Assembly (NCBI RefSeq): GCF_023051145.1
Contig: NZ_JALKFS010000002.1
Coordinates: 87,947 to 151,946 of the forward strand
Direction of reading: 5' to 3'
DNA from: Williamsia sp. DF01-3
GTDB lineage: Bacteria > Actinomycetota > Actinomycetes > Mycobacteriales > Mycobacteriaceae
Length of the DNA stretch: 64,000 nucleotides
This document shows, piece by piece, positions 54,352 to 62,511 of this stretch. Each line of letters starts with the position of its first letter. Positions within the stretch are counted from its first letter, which is position 1. A program made the translations under genes and the position numbers. Below the pieces are notes generated by a model. The model saw only the letters and a list, made by a program, of their open reading frames with translations. It was not told the origin of the DNA and did no database searches.

Positions 54352-56501
54352 ACCAAACCTTTCACAGCGAATTCGGCGGGGACGTATGGAGTCGCCCCGG
54401 CCATCCGCGCCCCGCGTGCCCGGTCCAGGCTTGGGTGAGGAACGGCCAAAATGCGCGCGAGTTCAGCAAGCACGCAGTCGGCGGTGACCGTGGATCGCGC
54501 TTCACCCTCAAGCGGGGGTTGACCGCGGTCCAATAGCGGAAAGTCACGGAGCACGATCTCTAGGTCGCCGACGTCCAAGCCCCAACTCGCGGCAACAAGA
54601 GCATCTGAACGTGCCCGCCACTGCCCCACCTGCCAAACATCGACAGTGGGATCCCCTTCAGCTGCGGTCAACAGCCGAGCAAGGGCAACTAGCTCGCGCC
54701 CTACGTCGGCGTTTTCGTCAATATGGGGTAAGCACAACGTATCGAGCAAGAAGAAGTTGACCGTGGTGGTCACTATGCGGCGCAGCATCCAATCGACGAC
54801 CAAGGAGTTGGCCAGCGCGAGAAACAGATCCTCACGGTCAACGGCACCGTCTTCAAATGAAATCGTGGGGACTTTGTTCCCGCATACAACGCCGTCTGGA
54901 ATCCGAGCTGCTAGGAGCGAACGCTCGTTCGTCTGGCCGGTGATGTCACAGAACCCGATGCGTGATCGTAATGTGCGTTGTATCGTCCCGGGATGGATGG
55001 CGTCTAGGGAAACGTGCCACTGCGCCCTAAGAGCGTTCTCCGACAATGGTTCAGGGTTCCAGATGGCAGATCTCCCCTCGCCGGATCGATAGCTTTTTGC
55101 CCGCCACCGGTACTGGCTGACATGCCGACCTTCCAGTAGCGGCAGTGCTGCGTTGCCACGTTTACGACGAAAATCCTTACGGTTTAGGGTCATATCAATC
55201 TCACGGCGGTAAGTCGGGCTCCACGGGCCGTTCGGATCTCCCACGGTGACAGCATTGTTCGCTAGGCGGGAGTACAGCTCCCACTCTTGTGCGGTGCGAA
55301 CCTCGGGGATGGTCCAGTCTGGCCTGACCTTTGCCAGCTGAGCTCGGCTGAGCTTGACCGATTTCGCGGGCAGAGTGCCGGTCCGATCCGCAACTTTCAA
55401 CTCGATGGCCTTCTTGCGCCCCTTGCCGATCTTGGCCACGACGGAGAGAAATTTGAACCGGGTGTCGATTGCGAAGTGTTTGGCACGGTTTTCGATTACG
55501 GAGATAGACAAGCTTTGTGCCATCGAGTTGAGCTCGCGGCGCAAGCTCTCAGTGCCCTGGGACCTGATCAATCCCGCGGGCAGGAGCAACGCCAGGACAC
55601 CGTCCTCGCTTGCGACGCCCATTCCCAGTTCAAGGAAGAGCTTGTAGAGGTCATGCTCGCCGCGGCCTTGAAGCCGCGTCCCAGAGGCAACTTCTTCGAT
55701 ATACGTAACCAGCCGGGACCGATCGGGCGCGAGATCGTCGTCGCGTTCGAAGCTTTGACCGTAGGCACGGACGGCGCCAGCGCTTTTCGCCGCTTCATGG
55801 CGCGATACCCGGAGCTTCTCCCAAGGCGGATTTCCTATAACTAAGGCTGCGCCGGTCGGCGCGATCTTGGCCCATGTGCTGGCGCTTCGGAGGCTATCGT
55901 GGAGTAACAACCGGCTTGCGAAACCGCTAACGGCGTCGAGTTCACCCGTGAGGCTGGCGACGGAAAGAAGGGCCCCACGAAGGGCGTTCGCTGAGAGGTC
56001 CGCCCCGGTCAGGCGGTCGCGTATCAGGGAATCCCGGGCGGCGCCTGCAGGAACCTGTTGGGCAGCTGCGGCAAGCAGCATTCCCGAGCCGCACGCCGTG
56101 TCAACCCAAGGTCCATCAGCTGTAACCTCTGGCACGGCGGTGGCTGCGAGTAGCTCGGCGAGGCGCCAGTCCGTGTAATAGGCCCCTGTTGTGCGCTGCT
56201 GCGACGGCGGGAGCACCTCGCGGCTAAGCGCAGACAGCGCCGATGCCGTGGGGATACCCGTACCGGCGATGCTAGTGAGGATTTTGTCAGCCCAGGGGGT
56301 CGGATCTACGTCAAGACGGGACGAATCGACGCCCACCAGATCCCAGAAGCCGTCGAGGTTCCAGCCCCCGGATACGGCGGAAACAGCCTCCAGCACGGTG
56401 AGCCGCGCGGCGGTGCGGTTGCCATTGGGCAACACCTCTGCCGCGGCTGCGTTCAGCAGATGTTCAGTAGCCAAAAGCAAACGCTGCTCAAGGCTTTTCA
56501 T
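54348..56501 (-). CDS. N6-adenine DNA methyltransferase with target domain
   Basis: A protein of 717 residues. Motif X is GAYYTDWRLAELLAA. The S-adenosylmethionine motif I is DTACGSGMLLAAA near 134, and the catalytic motif IV is VIGNPPWEKL near 220. The long C-terminal half (about 430-600) looks like a target recognition domain. No nuclease motif is evident. It overlaps the D12 methylase upstream and the unknown gene downstream. It would protect host sites from the McrBC-like nuclease. Confidence 0.87.
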   Translation of the reverse strand: MKSLEQRLLLATEHLLNAAAAEVLPNGNRTAARLTVLEAVSAVSGGWNLDGFWDLVGVDSSRLDVDPTPWADKILTSIAGTGIPTASALSALSREVLPPSQQRTTGAYYTDWRLAELLAATAVPEVTADGPWVDTACGSGMLLAAAAQQVPAGAARDSLIRDRLTGADLSANALRGALLSVASLTGELDAVSGFASRLLLHDSLRSASTWAKIAPTGAALVIGNPPWEKLRVSRHEAAKSAGAVRAYGQSFERDDDLAPDRSRLVTYIEEVASGTRLQGRGEHDLYKLFLELGMGVASEDGVLALLLPAGLIRSQGTESLRRELNSMAQSLSISVIENRAKHFAIDTRFKFLSVVAKIGKGRKKAIELKVADRTGTLPAKSVKLSRAQLAKVRPDWTIPEVRTAQEWELYSRLANNAVTVGDPNGPWSPTYRREIDMTLNRKDFRRKRGNAALPLLEGRHVSQYRWRAKSYRSGEGRSAIWNPEPLSENALRAQWHVSLDAIHPGTIQRTLRSRIGFCDITGQTNERSLLAARIPDGVVCGNKVPTISFEDGAVDREDLFLALANSLVVDWMLRRIVTTTVNFFLLDTLCLPHIDENADVGRELVALARLLTAAEGDPTVDVWQVGQWRARSDALVAASWGLDVGDLEIVLRDFPLLDRGQPPLEGEARSTVTADCVLAELARILAVPHPSLDRARGARMAGATPYVPAEFAVKGLV

Positions 56502-57565
56502 GCGCGCGCCGCTGCGGGAGAAGGACGTCGCTTAGCCTGTTCGAACTGGATAGGCAGGACCTCGATGACGTACTCGTTAACGGCGGCGGCGTTGGCTGAC
56601 GCCTGCGCGTTCGGGCGGTAGCGACCTATAGTCTTCACCTCGTGCACCGTCACCTTTCCAGCCTCACTTAACGCATTGATCAGCTGTTCCCGGGGGACGT
56701 GGCCCTCATTGCTGTAACTGAGCAAAACTTGTCGTGCAGTCGTGCCTAGGACTAGACGCGTTAGTGCGTCCAGAGCGCGAGTCTTGTAGCTAAAGTCCGA
56801 CGCCTTGTCTCTCCACGGCCGAAGCCCGGTCACGCCACCGACTTCCGGAGAGTCGCCCGCGTGGATCGTCTCCAACACGTGGTAATACGCGCTGTACTGC
56901 CGCTTGGTGTATGGCGGATCGAAGTAGACAGTGTCCTCGGAGTTCGTGGGCAACAACGTGACGTCACCCACAACGGCGCGCAGGTCTGTAGTTCGCTGCG
57001 GCAGAACCCGTTCCTGGACCACCACCGGCCGAAGGGCAGTCGCCGACCAGTTTTTCAAAAAGCAACCGTAAGTGCCGGAGATATTAGCGACTCTGTTGGC
57101 GGCCCGAAGAAGATCGGCCAGCAGAAGTTCCTCCTCGACCTTCGTCAAAAGTCCTGCGCCTGACCAAGATCGAATCTGAGCGCGCATAGCGTCTAGGCGG
57201 GCCGCGTTCTCCTCAGTAAAATAGCGGCGTTCAACTTTACCAGCGGCTCCCGACGCCGGACTGTACTCGGCATGAAGAAAACCAGGGTTCGCGCTGACCG
57301 CGTTGAGTGCACGGATGGTGGCTGCGTAGCCATTGAGGGCCGGAAACGACACATTGCCTTGCCCAACCGTCGCGCCCACGCTCATAGCGACGGCAGACGG
57401 CAACGTGTCGTTCAGTGTCACAGGCCAGCCCCGGGATGCTCCAACCGCGGCGACGGAGCCAGTTCCACAGAAGGCATCGACGAATCGTCCGCCTTGTGGG
57501 GCCCCAGCCAAGTCGAGGATCGCGTCCGCTACACGCGCTTTGCTACCGATGTAGCGAACTCCCAC
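56498..57565 (-). CDS. D12-class (Dam-like) adenine methyltransferase
   Basis: A protein of 355 residues. Motif I is FVDAFCGTGSVAA near 28-40, and the catalytic motif is YFDPPYTKRQYS near 213. GTG 57565 has GAGGAG upstream. It opens the operon and is divergent from the XRE gene. Two adenine methylases in one operon suggest an asymmetric target, one enzyme per strand. Confidence 0.88.
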   Translation of the reverse strand: MGVRYIGSKARVADAILDLAGAPQGGRFVDAFCGTGSVAAVGASRGWPVTLNDTLPSAVAMSVGATVGQGNVSFPALNGYAATIRALNAVSANPGFLHAEYSPASGAAGKVERRYFTEENAARLDAMRAQIRSWSGAGLLTKVEEELLLADLLRAANRVANISGTYGCFLKNWSATALRPVVVQERVLPQRTTDLRAVVGDVTLLPTNSEDTVYFDPPYTKRQYSAYYHVLETIHAGDSPEVGGVTGLRPWRDKASDFSYKTRALDALTRLVLGTTARQVLLSYSNEGHVPREQLINALSEAGKVTVHEVKTIGRYRPNAQASANAAAVNEYVIEVLPIQFEQAKRRPSPAAARA

Positions 57566-57683
57566 AGGCTCCTCCTTTATACCGCCCGCCCCATGTTCAT
57601 CTAGGGCGAGCGCTGCCTTTCAACGTTAGCGGCCAAGGCCGACAGATCACGGAGCCTCGCGGAGCAAAAGTTACACGGCTGTG

Positions 57684-57708
57684 AGTGTATCAGCAGCTGA
57701 TACACTCC
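57684..57708. promoter_or_regulatory. Perfect palindrome in front of the XRE gene
   Basis: Arms GAGTGTATCAGC and GCTGATACACTC around a single A: a 12-1-12 palindrome, 33 bases before the XRE start and between it and the divergent methylase operon. This is the placing of a controller-protein operator. Confidence 0.75.
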
Positions 57709-57741
57709 TATGTTGACGGACCGACAGGAGAGGTCGCCGAG

Positions 57742-57957
57742 ATGAGCGAGCGCGTCGCAGGTAGCAACCCCGGTGAGTGTATTCGGGAGGCGAGGAACGC
57801 CCGCACCTGGTCGCAGAGTCGACTAGCCAAACAGGCAGACGTTTCCCGTCCGACGATCGCACGTATAGAGGCAGGTCAGCACGTTCGTATGGGCACATTG
57901 GAGACCGTGGCGCAGGCTTTAGGACTGTCTTTGGAGATGGGACGGACCGAGGGGTAG
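57742..57957 (+). CDS. XRE-family helix-turn-helix regulator, controller-protein-like
   Basis: A protein of 71 residues, almost only a helix-turn-helix (RTWSQSRLAKQADVSRPTIA, RIEAGQHVRMGTLETVAQAL). ATG 57742 follows AGGAGAGG at a spacing of seven; the longer frame from 57685 would begin inside the palindrome. Divergent from the restriction-modification operon, it probably controls the timing of methylase and nuclease expression. Confidence 0.85.
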   Translation: MSERVAGSNPGECIREARNARTWSQSRLAKQADVSRPTIARIEAGQHVRMGTLETVAQALGLSLEMGRTEG

Positions 57958-58299
57958 ACGTACTCGCGTGAGTCGCCACACTACGGCCGGTGTCCACACG
58001 GACTAACGTCATCGCGCGTGTCCTCGCGCCCGAAATCATTTACCCTCAGCTATCAATACGCCCAATAAGCCAAGCAGCGGGGACAACCTATCTCTCCCGA
58101 ACTTGATGAACACCTCGATGCCAGCCGCGCCCGCCGCGCCAACGCGATCGAAAACGATCCCGAGAAGCAAGACCCTGATCGACGGGGTTGACCGATGAGT
58201 CACCAACATACCTAGAGCTACCGCAGCACCGGGCCCTCCCGCGGCTTAGCGCAGCTCCCGCACAATCGCGCCCAGCGTCCTCACGACCAGGCCCTCCCC
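57958..58299. other. Gap with a possible 3' gene remnant
   Basis: Frame 58088-58190 reads SPELDEHLDASRARRANAIE and ends DPEKQDPDRRG with no start codon, so it may be the tail of a lost gene. The rest shows nothing clear. Confidence 0.35.
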
Positions 58300-58333
58300 G
58301 GCCGGCCACCACACTCCCCAGAGGTGGCCGGCC
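58300..58333 (+). terminator. Rho-independent-type hairpin
   Basis: GGCCGGCCACC, 12 bases, GGTGGCCGGCC, then TTCTT: perfect 11-base arms. It precedes structured element A. Confidence 0.65.
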
Positions 58334-58471
58334 TTCTTACTTGCCCGCCGGCCAAAGACCAGCACCTCAAGATCGACGGCCGCATGCGGCCGCCGGCTGC
58401 CATCGACTAACCGACTTATCTCGAGTTCTGCAGCACTGTTCATGCTCCCAACGTAACCGGCCGGCAGGAAA

Positions 58472-58755
58472 GAATGCCCGCTGCGCGGTCACCTACTCGG
58501 AGCGCCTTCGGCGCACAGTGACACCGGCCTGGCGGCCGGAAAAGCCCTTTTGTCCTTCTGGCCGTCCGATTTTGACCGGCGTCGTCCGGCGCACAAGATC
58601 TGGCTCCGCTGCGCTCCGGCCTGGCGGCTCGGAAACTTTTTCAACCCGCACTCGCTGCGCTCCCTGAAAAACTTTCCGCCCACATCTTGTGCTCTGTCCT
58701 CCTATGCCGGTCTTTATCTCCCTTGCCAGAAGGGCAAAAAAGTTGGCGGACAAGA
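58472..58755 (+). repeat. Structured repeat element A
   Basis: About 280 bases built from successive hairpins. GCGCC/GGCGC and CCGGCC/GGCCGG come first. An outer stem GCACAAGAT (58591-58599) with ATCTTGTGC (58684-58692) encloses a stem of 12/13 pairs (58631-58643 with 58665-58677). That stem's loop is nearly the same in all four copies (CCGCACTCGCTGCGCTC). A last hairpin CCCTT/AAGGG follows. It ends 19 bases before the small gene at 58775. Copies B, C and D change stem sequences but keep pairing. Confidence 0.8.
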
Positions 58756-58774
58756 CAACCCAGGGAGGCACGCC

Positions 58775-58945
58775 ATGTTCTATGACCCGTTCGTTGCGAT
58801 GGAGCACGTCTACAACCAAACGAAAATGCCCGGTGATCCGGCCTACGCAGATCTCGACGAGGCCACCAAGAGCGCATTGCTCGACCTCGCGATCGGCAGC
58901 CCCGAAGCACACCAGGCCGCCGCCACCGTTATTCGAATCCACTGA
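58775..58945 (+). CDS. Small hypothetical protein
   Basis: A soluble acidic protein of 56 residues (MFYDPFVAMEHVYNQTKMPG, then LDEATKSALLDLAIGSPEAH). ATG 58775 is preceded by GGGAGG. First gene after structured element A. No family recognised. Confidence 0.65.
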   Translation: MFYDPFVAMEHVYNQTKMPGDPAYADLDEATKSALLDLAIGSPEAHQAAATVIRIH

Positions 58946-58958
58946 GAGGACCCCGGTT

Positions 58959-59231
58959 ATGTCCACCACCAGCAGCCACCCCATCAGCGAACTGCAAGAG
59001 CTTCAGATGGTCGAGGAAAACCCCAACGCCGCGACCAACTACTACGCAGGCCCGTTCTGTAGCTGCGGCGACTACAGCTGCCCGCGGATGGAGAACCCCA
59101 ACGCCCAGTGCGTCAACCTCGACCTCGGCACCACCGACTACGCAGGCGGCCGCGACCTCTGCGACTGCGGAGACCACCTCTGCGGCGGCACGAAAGACGG
59201 AAAGACCGACTGCGACCACGTCCAGCTCTAA
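58959..59231 (+). CDS. Small Cys-rich protein with doubled CxCGDxxC motif
   Basis: A protein of 90 residues. CSCGDYSC and, after about 30 residues, CDCGDHLC repeat the same pattern, with a further Cys and His at the end (DCDH). A zinc- or other metal-binding fold is likely. ATG 58959 has GAGAGGA upstream, 13 bases after the previous stop. No named family recognised. Confidence 0.68.
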   Translation: MSTTSSHPISELQELQMVEENPNAATNYYAGPFCSCGDYSCPRMENPNAQCVNLDLGTTDYAGGRDLCDCGDHLCGGTKDGKTDCDHVQL

Positions 59232-59266
59232 AACTCCACCACCACAACCCCACCGGAAGGGACACC

Positions 59267-59629
59267 ATGTCAATCAACCAGCTCCACACCGAAATCGACG
59301 CCCTGACCGTCGCAGCACCGAACTTCGCTGCCGTCCGCATGATCGCCGGTCTACGCGGAATCAGCTTCCACGAGGCCATGATTGCCCAGGCCCAAGAGTG
59401 GGCCACCGCGTTGGATGAGGCCATTGCCCGCGAAACCGCCGAGGCCGCGATGTACATCCGTCAGGGCGAATCAACCACTCACCCGAACCATCGTGCGGCC
59501 TGGCACACCGAAGCCACCAAACATTTTGACGAAGCTGCCCGACTGTCGAACGTGAGCGTGATCGCCGCCTGCATGCTCGCCGACGCCGACACCAATCCCA
59601 TCGACCAGGCACCCACAGACCCCAGGTAG
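59267..59629 (+). CDS. Hypothetical helical protein
   Basis: A protein of 120 residues, Ala-rich and helical (FHEAMIAQAQEWATALDEAI, FDEAARLSNVSVIAACML). ATG 59267 follows GGAAGGGACACC. Third gene of the element A unit and followed by a strong terminator. No family recognised. Confidence 0.65.
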   Translation: MSINQLHTEIDALTVAAPNFAAVRMIAGLRGISFHEAMIAQAQEWATALDEAIARETAEAAMYIRQGESTTHPNHRAAWHTEATKHFDEAARLSNVSVIAACMLADADTNPIDQAPTDPR

Positions 59630-59655
59630 CGAAACCGCTTCTGGCCCATAAAGAA

Positions 59656-59692
59656 AAGCAGCCGGGCCGACTGATACTCGGCCCGGTTGCTT
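59656..59692 (+). terminator. Rho-independent terminator
   Basis: AAGCAGCCGGGCCGA, seven bases, TCGGCCCGGTTGCTT with one G-T pair. It separates the element A unit from the ParB-like gene and ends only 25 bases before it, so some read-through or attenuation is possible. Confidence 0.75.
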
Positions 59693-59717
59693 CTCACCCA
59701 CAATAGGAGAAAACACC

Positions 59718-61418
59718 ATGGGAAACAACAACACCGCAACCCTCACCCCCAGCGCTGAGACCGCCGCTACCGGCGAGCTGGTGCACGCCCACCCCGCCGA
59801 GGTCATCATCGATGACAACGTGCGCACCGACGCCACCCTGGACAAGGCATTCGTGGCCTCGATCGCCGCCCGGGGCGTGCTGTTGCCGGTCCTGGCCACC
59901 CGCGACGCCGATGGCACGTTGCGGGTGCGTGACGGGCAGCTGCGCACTCTCGCAGCCCGCGAGGCCGAACTGTCGAGCATCCCGGTCTACGTCATCAGTT
60001 CGGAGGCCGCCGACGACGCCGCGACCATCGAGCGGATCAGCGACCAGCTCCAAACCAACGAGCAACGCACCCAGTTGAACAACACCGACCGCGCCACGGC
60101 GTTTCAGCAGTTGCTCGACCTGGGACTGTCGCGCACCAAGATCGCCAAGACCACCAACACACCCAAAAAGACGGTGGATGCGGCCCTGGCCATCGCCGGA
60201 TCCGCACACGCCATGGCGGCGGTCAACGACCTGCTCACCTTGGACCAGGGCGCGATCATCGCCGGATACGAAGCAGACGGCGACACCGACGCCGTCACCG
60301 AACTCTTGGAGGCCGCTACCGAGGGCCGGTTCGAACACAAGCACGCCGAGCTGGTCGAAAACGCCGACCAACGCGCAGCCCTGCGTGAAGGTTTGACGCA
60401 CTGGCGGGACAAGGGCTTTCACGTCAGCGACGTACGCCCCCAACACCGCAGCGCCTGGATCGAGTTCTACAGCCTGGTCAACGCCGACACCGGGGAGAAG
60501 GTGACCGACGAGCAGCTCGACGACCTCACCCCCGAACACGTGCTGGCGTTCGTGGAGACCGACTACGAAGAGATCTACCTCAACGCCGCCGGTGAGCGAG
60601 TCGAGGAGGCGACGATCGATTGGAGCGTGCAGGACGAAGGCCTCGACGCCGTCGCGGCGGACGGCATGGTTGATTGCCGCCTGGTCACCGAGAAGCTGGA
60701 ATGGAGCCCGTGCGTCACCTGGTACCACAACGATCCGGCCCGCGATGGCCTGGAAACAGCCAGCGAGAACCGGCAACGGAGCCGGTCAACGATGACCGAT
60801 GTGCACCTGCCCGGCGATGCCCCCAGCCCTGCCGCTGGTGCCGCCCAGGACGCCGACGGCGAGAGCGCCCAGGACCGCGCCGACCGGATCGCCCGCGAGC
60901 GCGCCGACCGTGAGCGCGAACGTGAAGAGGCCGAGAAGCGTGAACGCCGCAAGGTCATCACGCTCAACAAGTTGGGTGTGGCCGCGCAGAAGGTGCGCCG
61001 GGACAAGCTCACCGAGGCCTTCGCCCGCAAGACCCTGCCCAAGGGCAAGGCTGCGGTGGTCGCAGCGTTCCTGGCGACCACGGTGTGGCGCAACGCTGAT
61101 CTGTACAACGTGGCCCGCCAGGACGCCGGCGCCAAGAAGATCGCCGCCGAGCTGCTCGGCGGTGTCGATCCCATTGAGGCGCTCGACGGAGCAGCTGCCG
61201 AACGGGCGCAGCTGATCGCGTTGGCGATCACGTGCGCTGCGCACGAGGCTAACCTGCCCAAAGACGCGTGGCGCGGTGGCCACGAGTACCTGCGCAGCGT
61301 CGGTGATGCACGCACCCGCTACCTGCGGTTTCTCACCGAAGCGTTCGGATACACGCTCTCGGACATCGAGAAAGTGGTCACCGGTGATATGAAAGCTGAC
61401 GAAATCGACATCAGCTAA
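59718..61418 (+). CDS. ParB/RepB/Spo0J-like plasmid protein
   Basis: A protein of 566 residues. The N-terminal ParB nuclease-like fold has VHAHPAEVIIDDNVR and RVRDGQLRTLAAREAELSSIPVYV. A helix-turn-helix region follows (LGLSRTKIAKTTNTPKKTVD). A charged coiled-coil lies near 385-425, and a conserved C-terminal domain ends the protein. No ParA gene is next to it. Long ParB-like proteins without ParA also occur in leading regions of conjugative plasmids (YubM type), so partition is not assured. ATG 59718 follows AGGAG. Confidence 0.85.
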   Translation: MGNNNTATLTPSAETAATGELVHAHPAEVIIDDNVRTDATLDKAFVASIAARGVLLPVLATRDADGTLRVRDGQLRTLAAREAELSSIPVYVISSEAADDAATIERISDQLQTNEQRTQLNNTDRATAFQQLLDLGLSRTKIAKTTNTPKKTVDAALAIAGSAHAMAAVNDLLTLDQGAIIAGYEADGDTDAVTELLEAATEGRFEHKHAELVENADQRAALREGLTHWRDKGFHVSDVRPQHRSAWIEFYSLVNADTGEKVTDEQLDDLTPEHVLAFVETDYEEIYLNAAGERVEEATIDWSVQDEGLDAVAADGMVDCRLVTEKLEWSPCVTWYHNDPARDGLETASENRQRSRSTMTDVHLPGDAPSPAAGAAQDADGESAQDRADRIARERADREREREEAEKRERRKVITLNKLGVAAQKVRRDKLTEAFARKTLPKGKAAVVAAFLATTVWRNADLYNVARQDAGAKKIAAELLGGVDPIEALDGAAAERAQLIALAITCAAHEANLPKDAWRGGHEYLRSVGDARTRYLRFLTEAFGYTLSDIEKVVTGDMKADEIDIS

Positions 61419-61426
61419 AGGCAATC

Positions 61427-61460
61427 GGAGCGGGGCAGGTGAGACAACCTGTCCCGTTCC
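61427..61460 (+). terminator. Hairpin terminator after the ParB-like gene
   Basis: GGAGCGGGGCAGGT, six bases, ACCTGTCCCGTTCC. The stem needs two G-U pairs and so works as RNA. Confidence 0.65.
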
Positions 61461-61516
61461 GGGCCCGTTGGTGTCTGGGATGGGCAATGTCAGTTCGTCC
61501 TGCTAACGTGCCCATC

Positions 61517-61612
61517 GAGAGCCTGGCCAACCGGACCATTCCCCCGGTCCTGGGACCACTCCCCCCGGTCCCGACACTATCTCCCCTGGTTGTGTCGTTG
61601 GCCAGGCTTCTC
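61517..61612 (+). ncRNA. Compact three-armed cloverleaf structure
   Basis: An outer stem of 11 perfect pairs (GCCTGGCCAAC 61521-61531 with GTTGGCCAGGC 61597-61607) encloses three hairpins with almost no linkers. They are GGACC/GGTCC (61533-61550), GGGACC/GGTCCC (61552-61572) and GACAC/GTGTC (61573-61596). All three loops are C-rich (ATTCCCCC, ACTCCCCCC, TCTCCCC). It lies in the 5' part of the unit that includes element B. Type is uncertain: RNA or single-stranded DNA. Confidence 0.65.
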
Positions 61613-61639
61613 ATCCCCCGCCCCCTCAGTCCGTGTCGG

Positions 61640-61870
61640 ACCTGGCGGCCCGAGCTTCGCTGCTGGGGTCACCAAGGGGGCGCGCGCCTTCTCATGGTGG
61701 CTGGCCGGGGACCCCGACCTGTCAACCCACGCCCCGGCGGTGTCGCCCGTTCTCCGCTGCGCTGCGCCCGTGCGCTCCAACCACTTTCACACCCGCACTC
61801 GCTGCGCTCGCGTGAAAGTGGCTTCCGGCTGCCGGGACTCTTCGGGGTTGACAGGCCACCCCGCCCAGCC
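61640..61870 (+). repeat. Structured repeat element B
   Basis: A divergent copy of the family. The outer stem is CCTGTCAACCC (61718-61728) with GGGTTGACAGG (61845-61855). The inner stem is CCACTTTCAC (61781-61790) with GTGAAAGTGG (61812-61821), both perfect. The inner loop is the conserved CCGCACTCGCTGCGCTC. Stem sequences are unrelated to copies A and C, but the layout is the same. It ends about 40 bases before the gene at 61912. Confidence 0.78.
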
Positions 61871-61911
61871 CGACTGCGAGGCGTCAGCGCCACCTACCGA
61901 AAGGGCCAATC

Positions 61912-62121
61912 ATGAACGTCTACACCACCATCGACGGAGTTCAGTACGGACCACTGACCGTCACCAACGCCGAGCTGGTCCACCGAGTTGGACTCGTCGA
62001 CGTCGAGATGGCAGACGGGTCGATATCGACCGCCCAGGCCTACCTGAGCCCCACCAAGACCCAGACGGTCGAGTTGTTCCCCCGCACGATCGGTTACTGG
62101 CGCCTCGAGGTAGCCCCCTAA
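61912..62121 (+). CDS. Small hypothetical protein
   Basis: A beta-rich protein of 69 residues (VYTTIDGVQYGPLTVTNAEL, FPRTIGYWRLEVAP). ATG 61912 follows GAAAGG. It is the only gene of the element B unit and is followed by a strong terminator. No family recognised. Confidence 0.68.
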   Translation: MNVYTTIDGVQYGPLTVTNAELVHRVGLVDVEMADGSISTAQAYLSPTKTQTVELFPRTIGYWRLEVAP

Positions 62122-62140
62122 CCCCGGCCGCCGCCGGCCT

Positions 62141-62167
62141 GGCCCACCACCCAACGGGTGGTGGGCC
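62141..62167 (+). terminator. Rho-independent terminator
   Basis: GGCCCACCACCC, AAC, GGGTGGTGGGCC then TTT: perfect 12-base arms, 19 bases after the stop of the 61912 gene. Confidence 0.85.
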
Positions 62168-62200
62168 TTTGTGCGTTCATCACGTCCGCGCGGCGAGCGG

Positions 62201-62480
62201 GAATGCCCGCTGCGCGGTCACCTGATCGGAAGCGCCTGCGGCTTACAGTGCCCGGCCTGGCGGCCGGTGTGTCTGGTTTTGTCCCTTCTGGCCGTCCGAG
62301 TGTGACCGGCGTCGTCCGCCACACAAGACCGCGGCTGCGGCCCTGCGGGCTCGGAAACTTTTCACACCCGTACTCGCTGCGCTCGCTGAAAACTTTCCGC
62401 CCGCGGTCTTGTGTTCTGTCCTCCTGAGCCGGTCCACCTCTCCCTTGCCAGAAGGGCAAAACAGTGGGTGGACACCAGGT
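62201..62480 (+). repeat. Structured repeat element C
   Basis: About 70 percent like element A by eye. The outer stem has 14 perfect pairs (62321-62334 with 62401-62414; arm ACACAAGACCGCGG). The inner stem is 62353-62364 with 62387-62398, keeping the same C-C mismatch as A. The inner loop is nearly the conserved one. A 3' hairpin GTCCACC/GGTGGAC (62432-62438 with 62467-62473) encloses CCCTT/AAGGG. It ends 31 bases before the gene at 62512. Confidence 0.8.
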
Positions 62481-62511
62481 CTGCCGCACCGACCCGAGGG
62501 AGACCCCAGTC

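Noticed and set aside
58246..58443. A 65-codon minus-strand frame upstream of element A
   Set aside because: It contains the perfect terminator hairpin at 58300-58333 and has GGGAG only one base from the ATG; the hairpin explains the sequence better.
59718..61418. Calling a full ParAB partition locus
   Set aside because: No ParA-type ATPase is next to the ParB-like gene, and no array of parS-like sites was recognised.
61438..62225. Long frames through the cloverleaf and element B
   Set aside because: Both strands stay open because of high GC and hairpins; the stem pairing accounts for the sequence and no domain appears.
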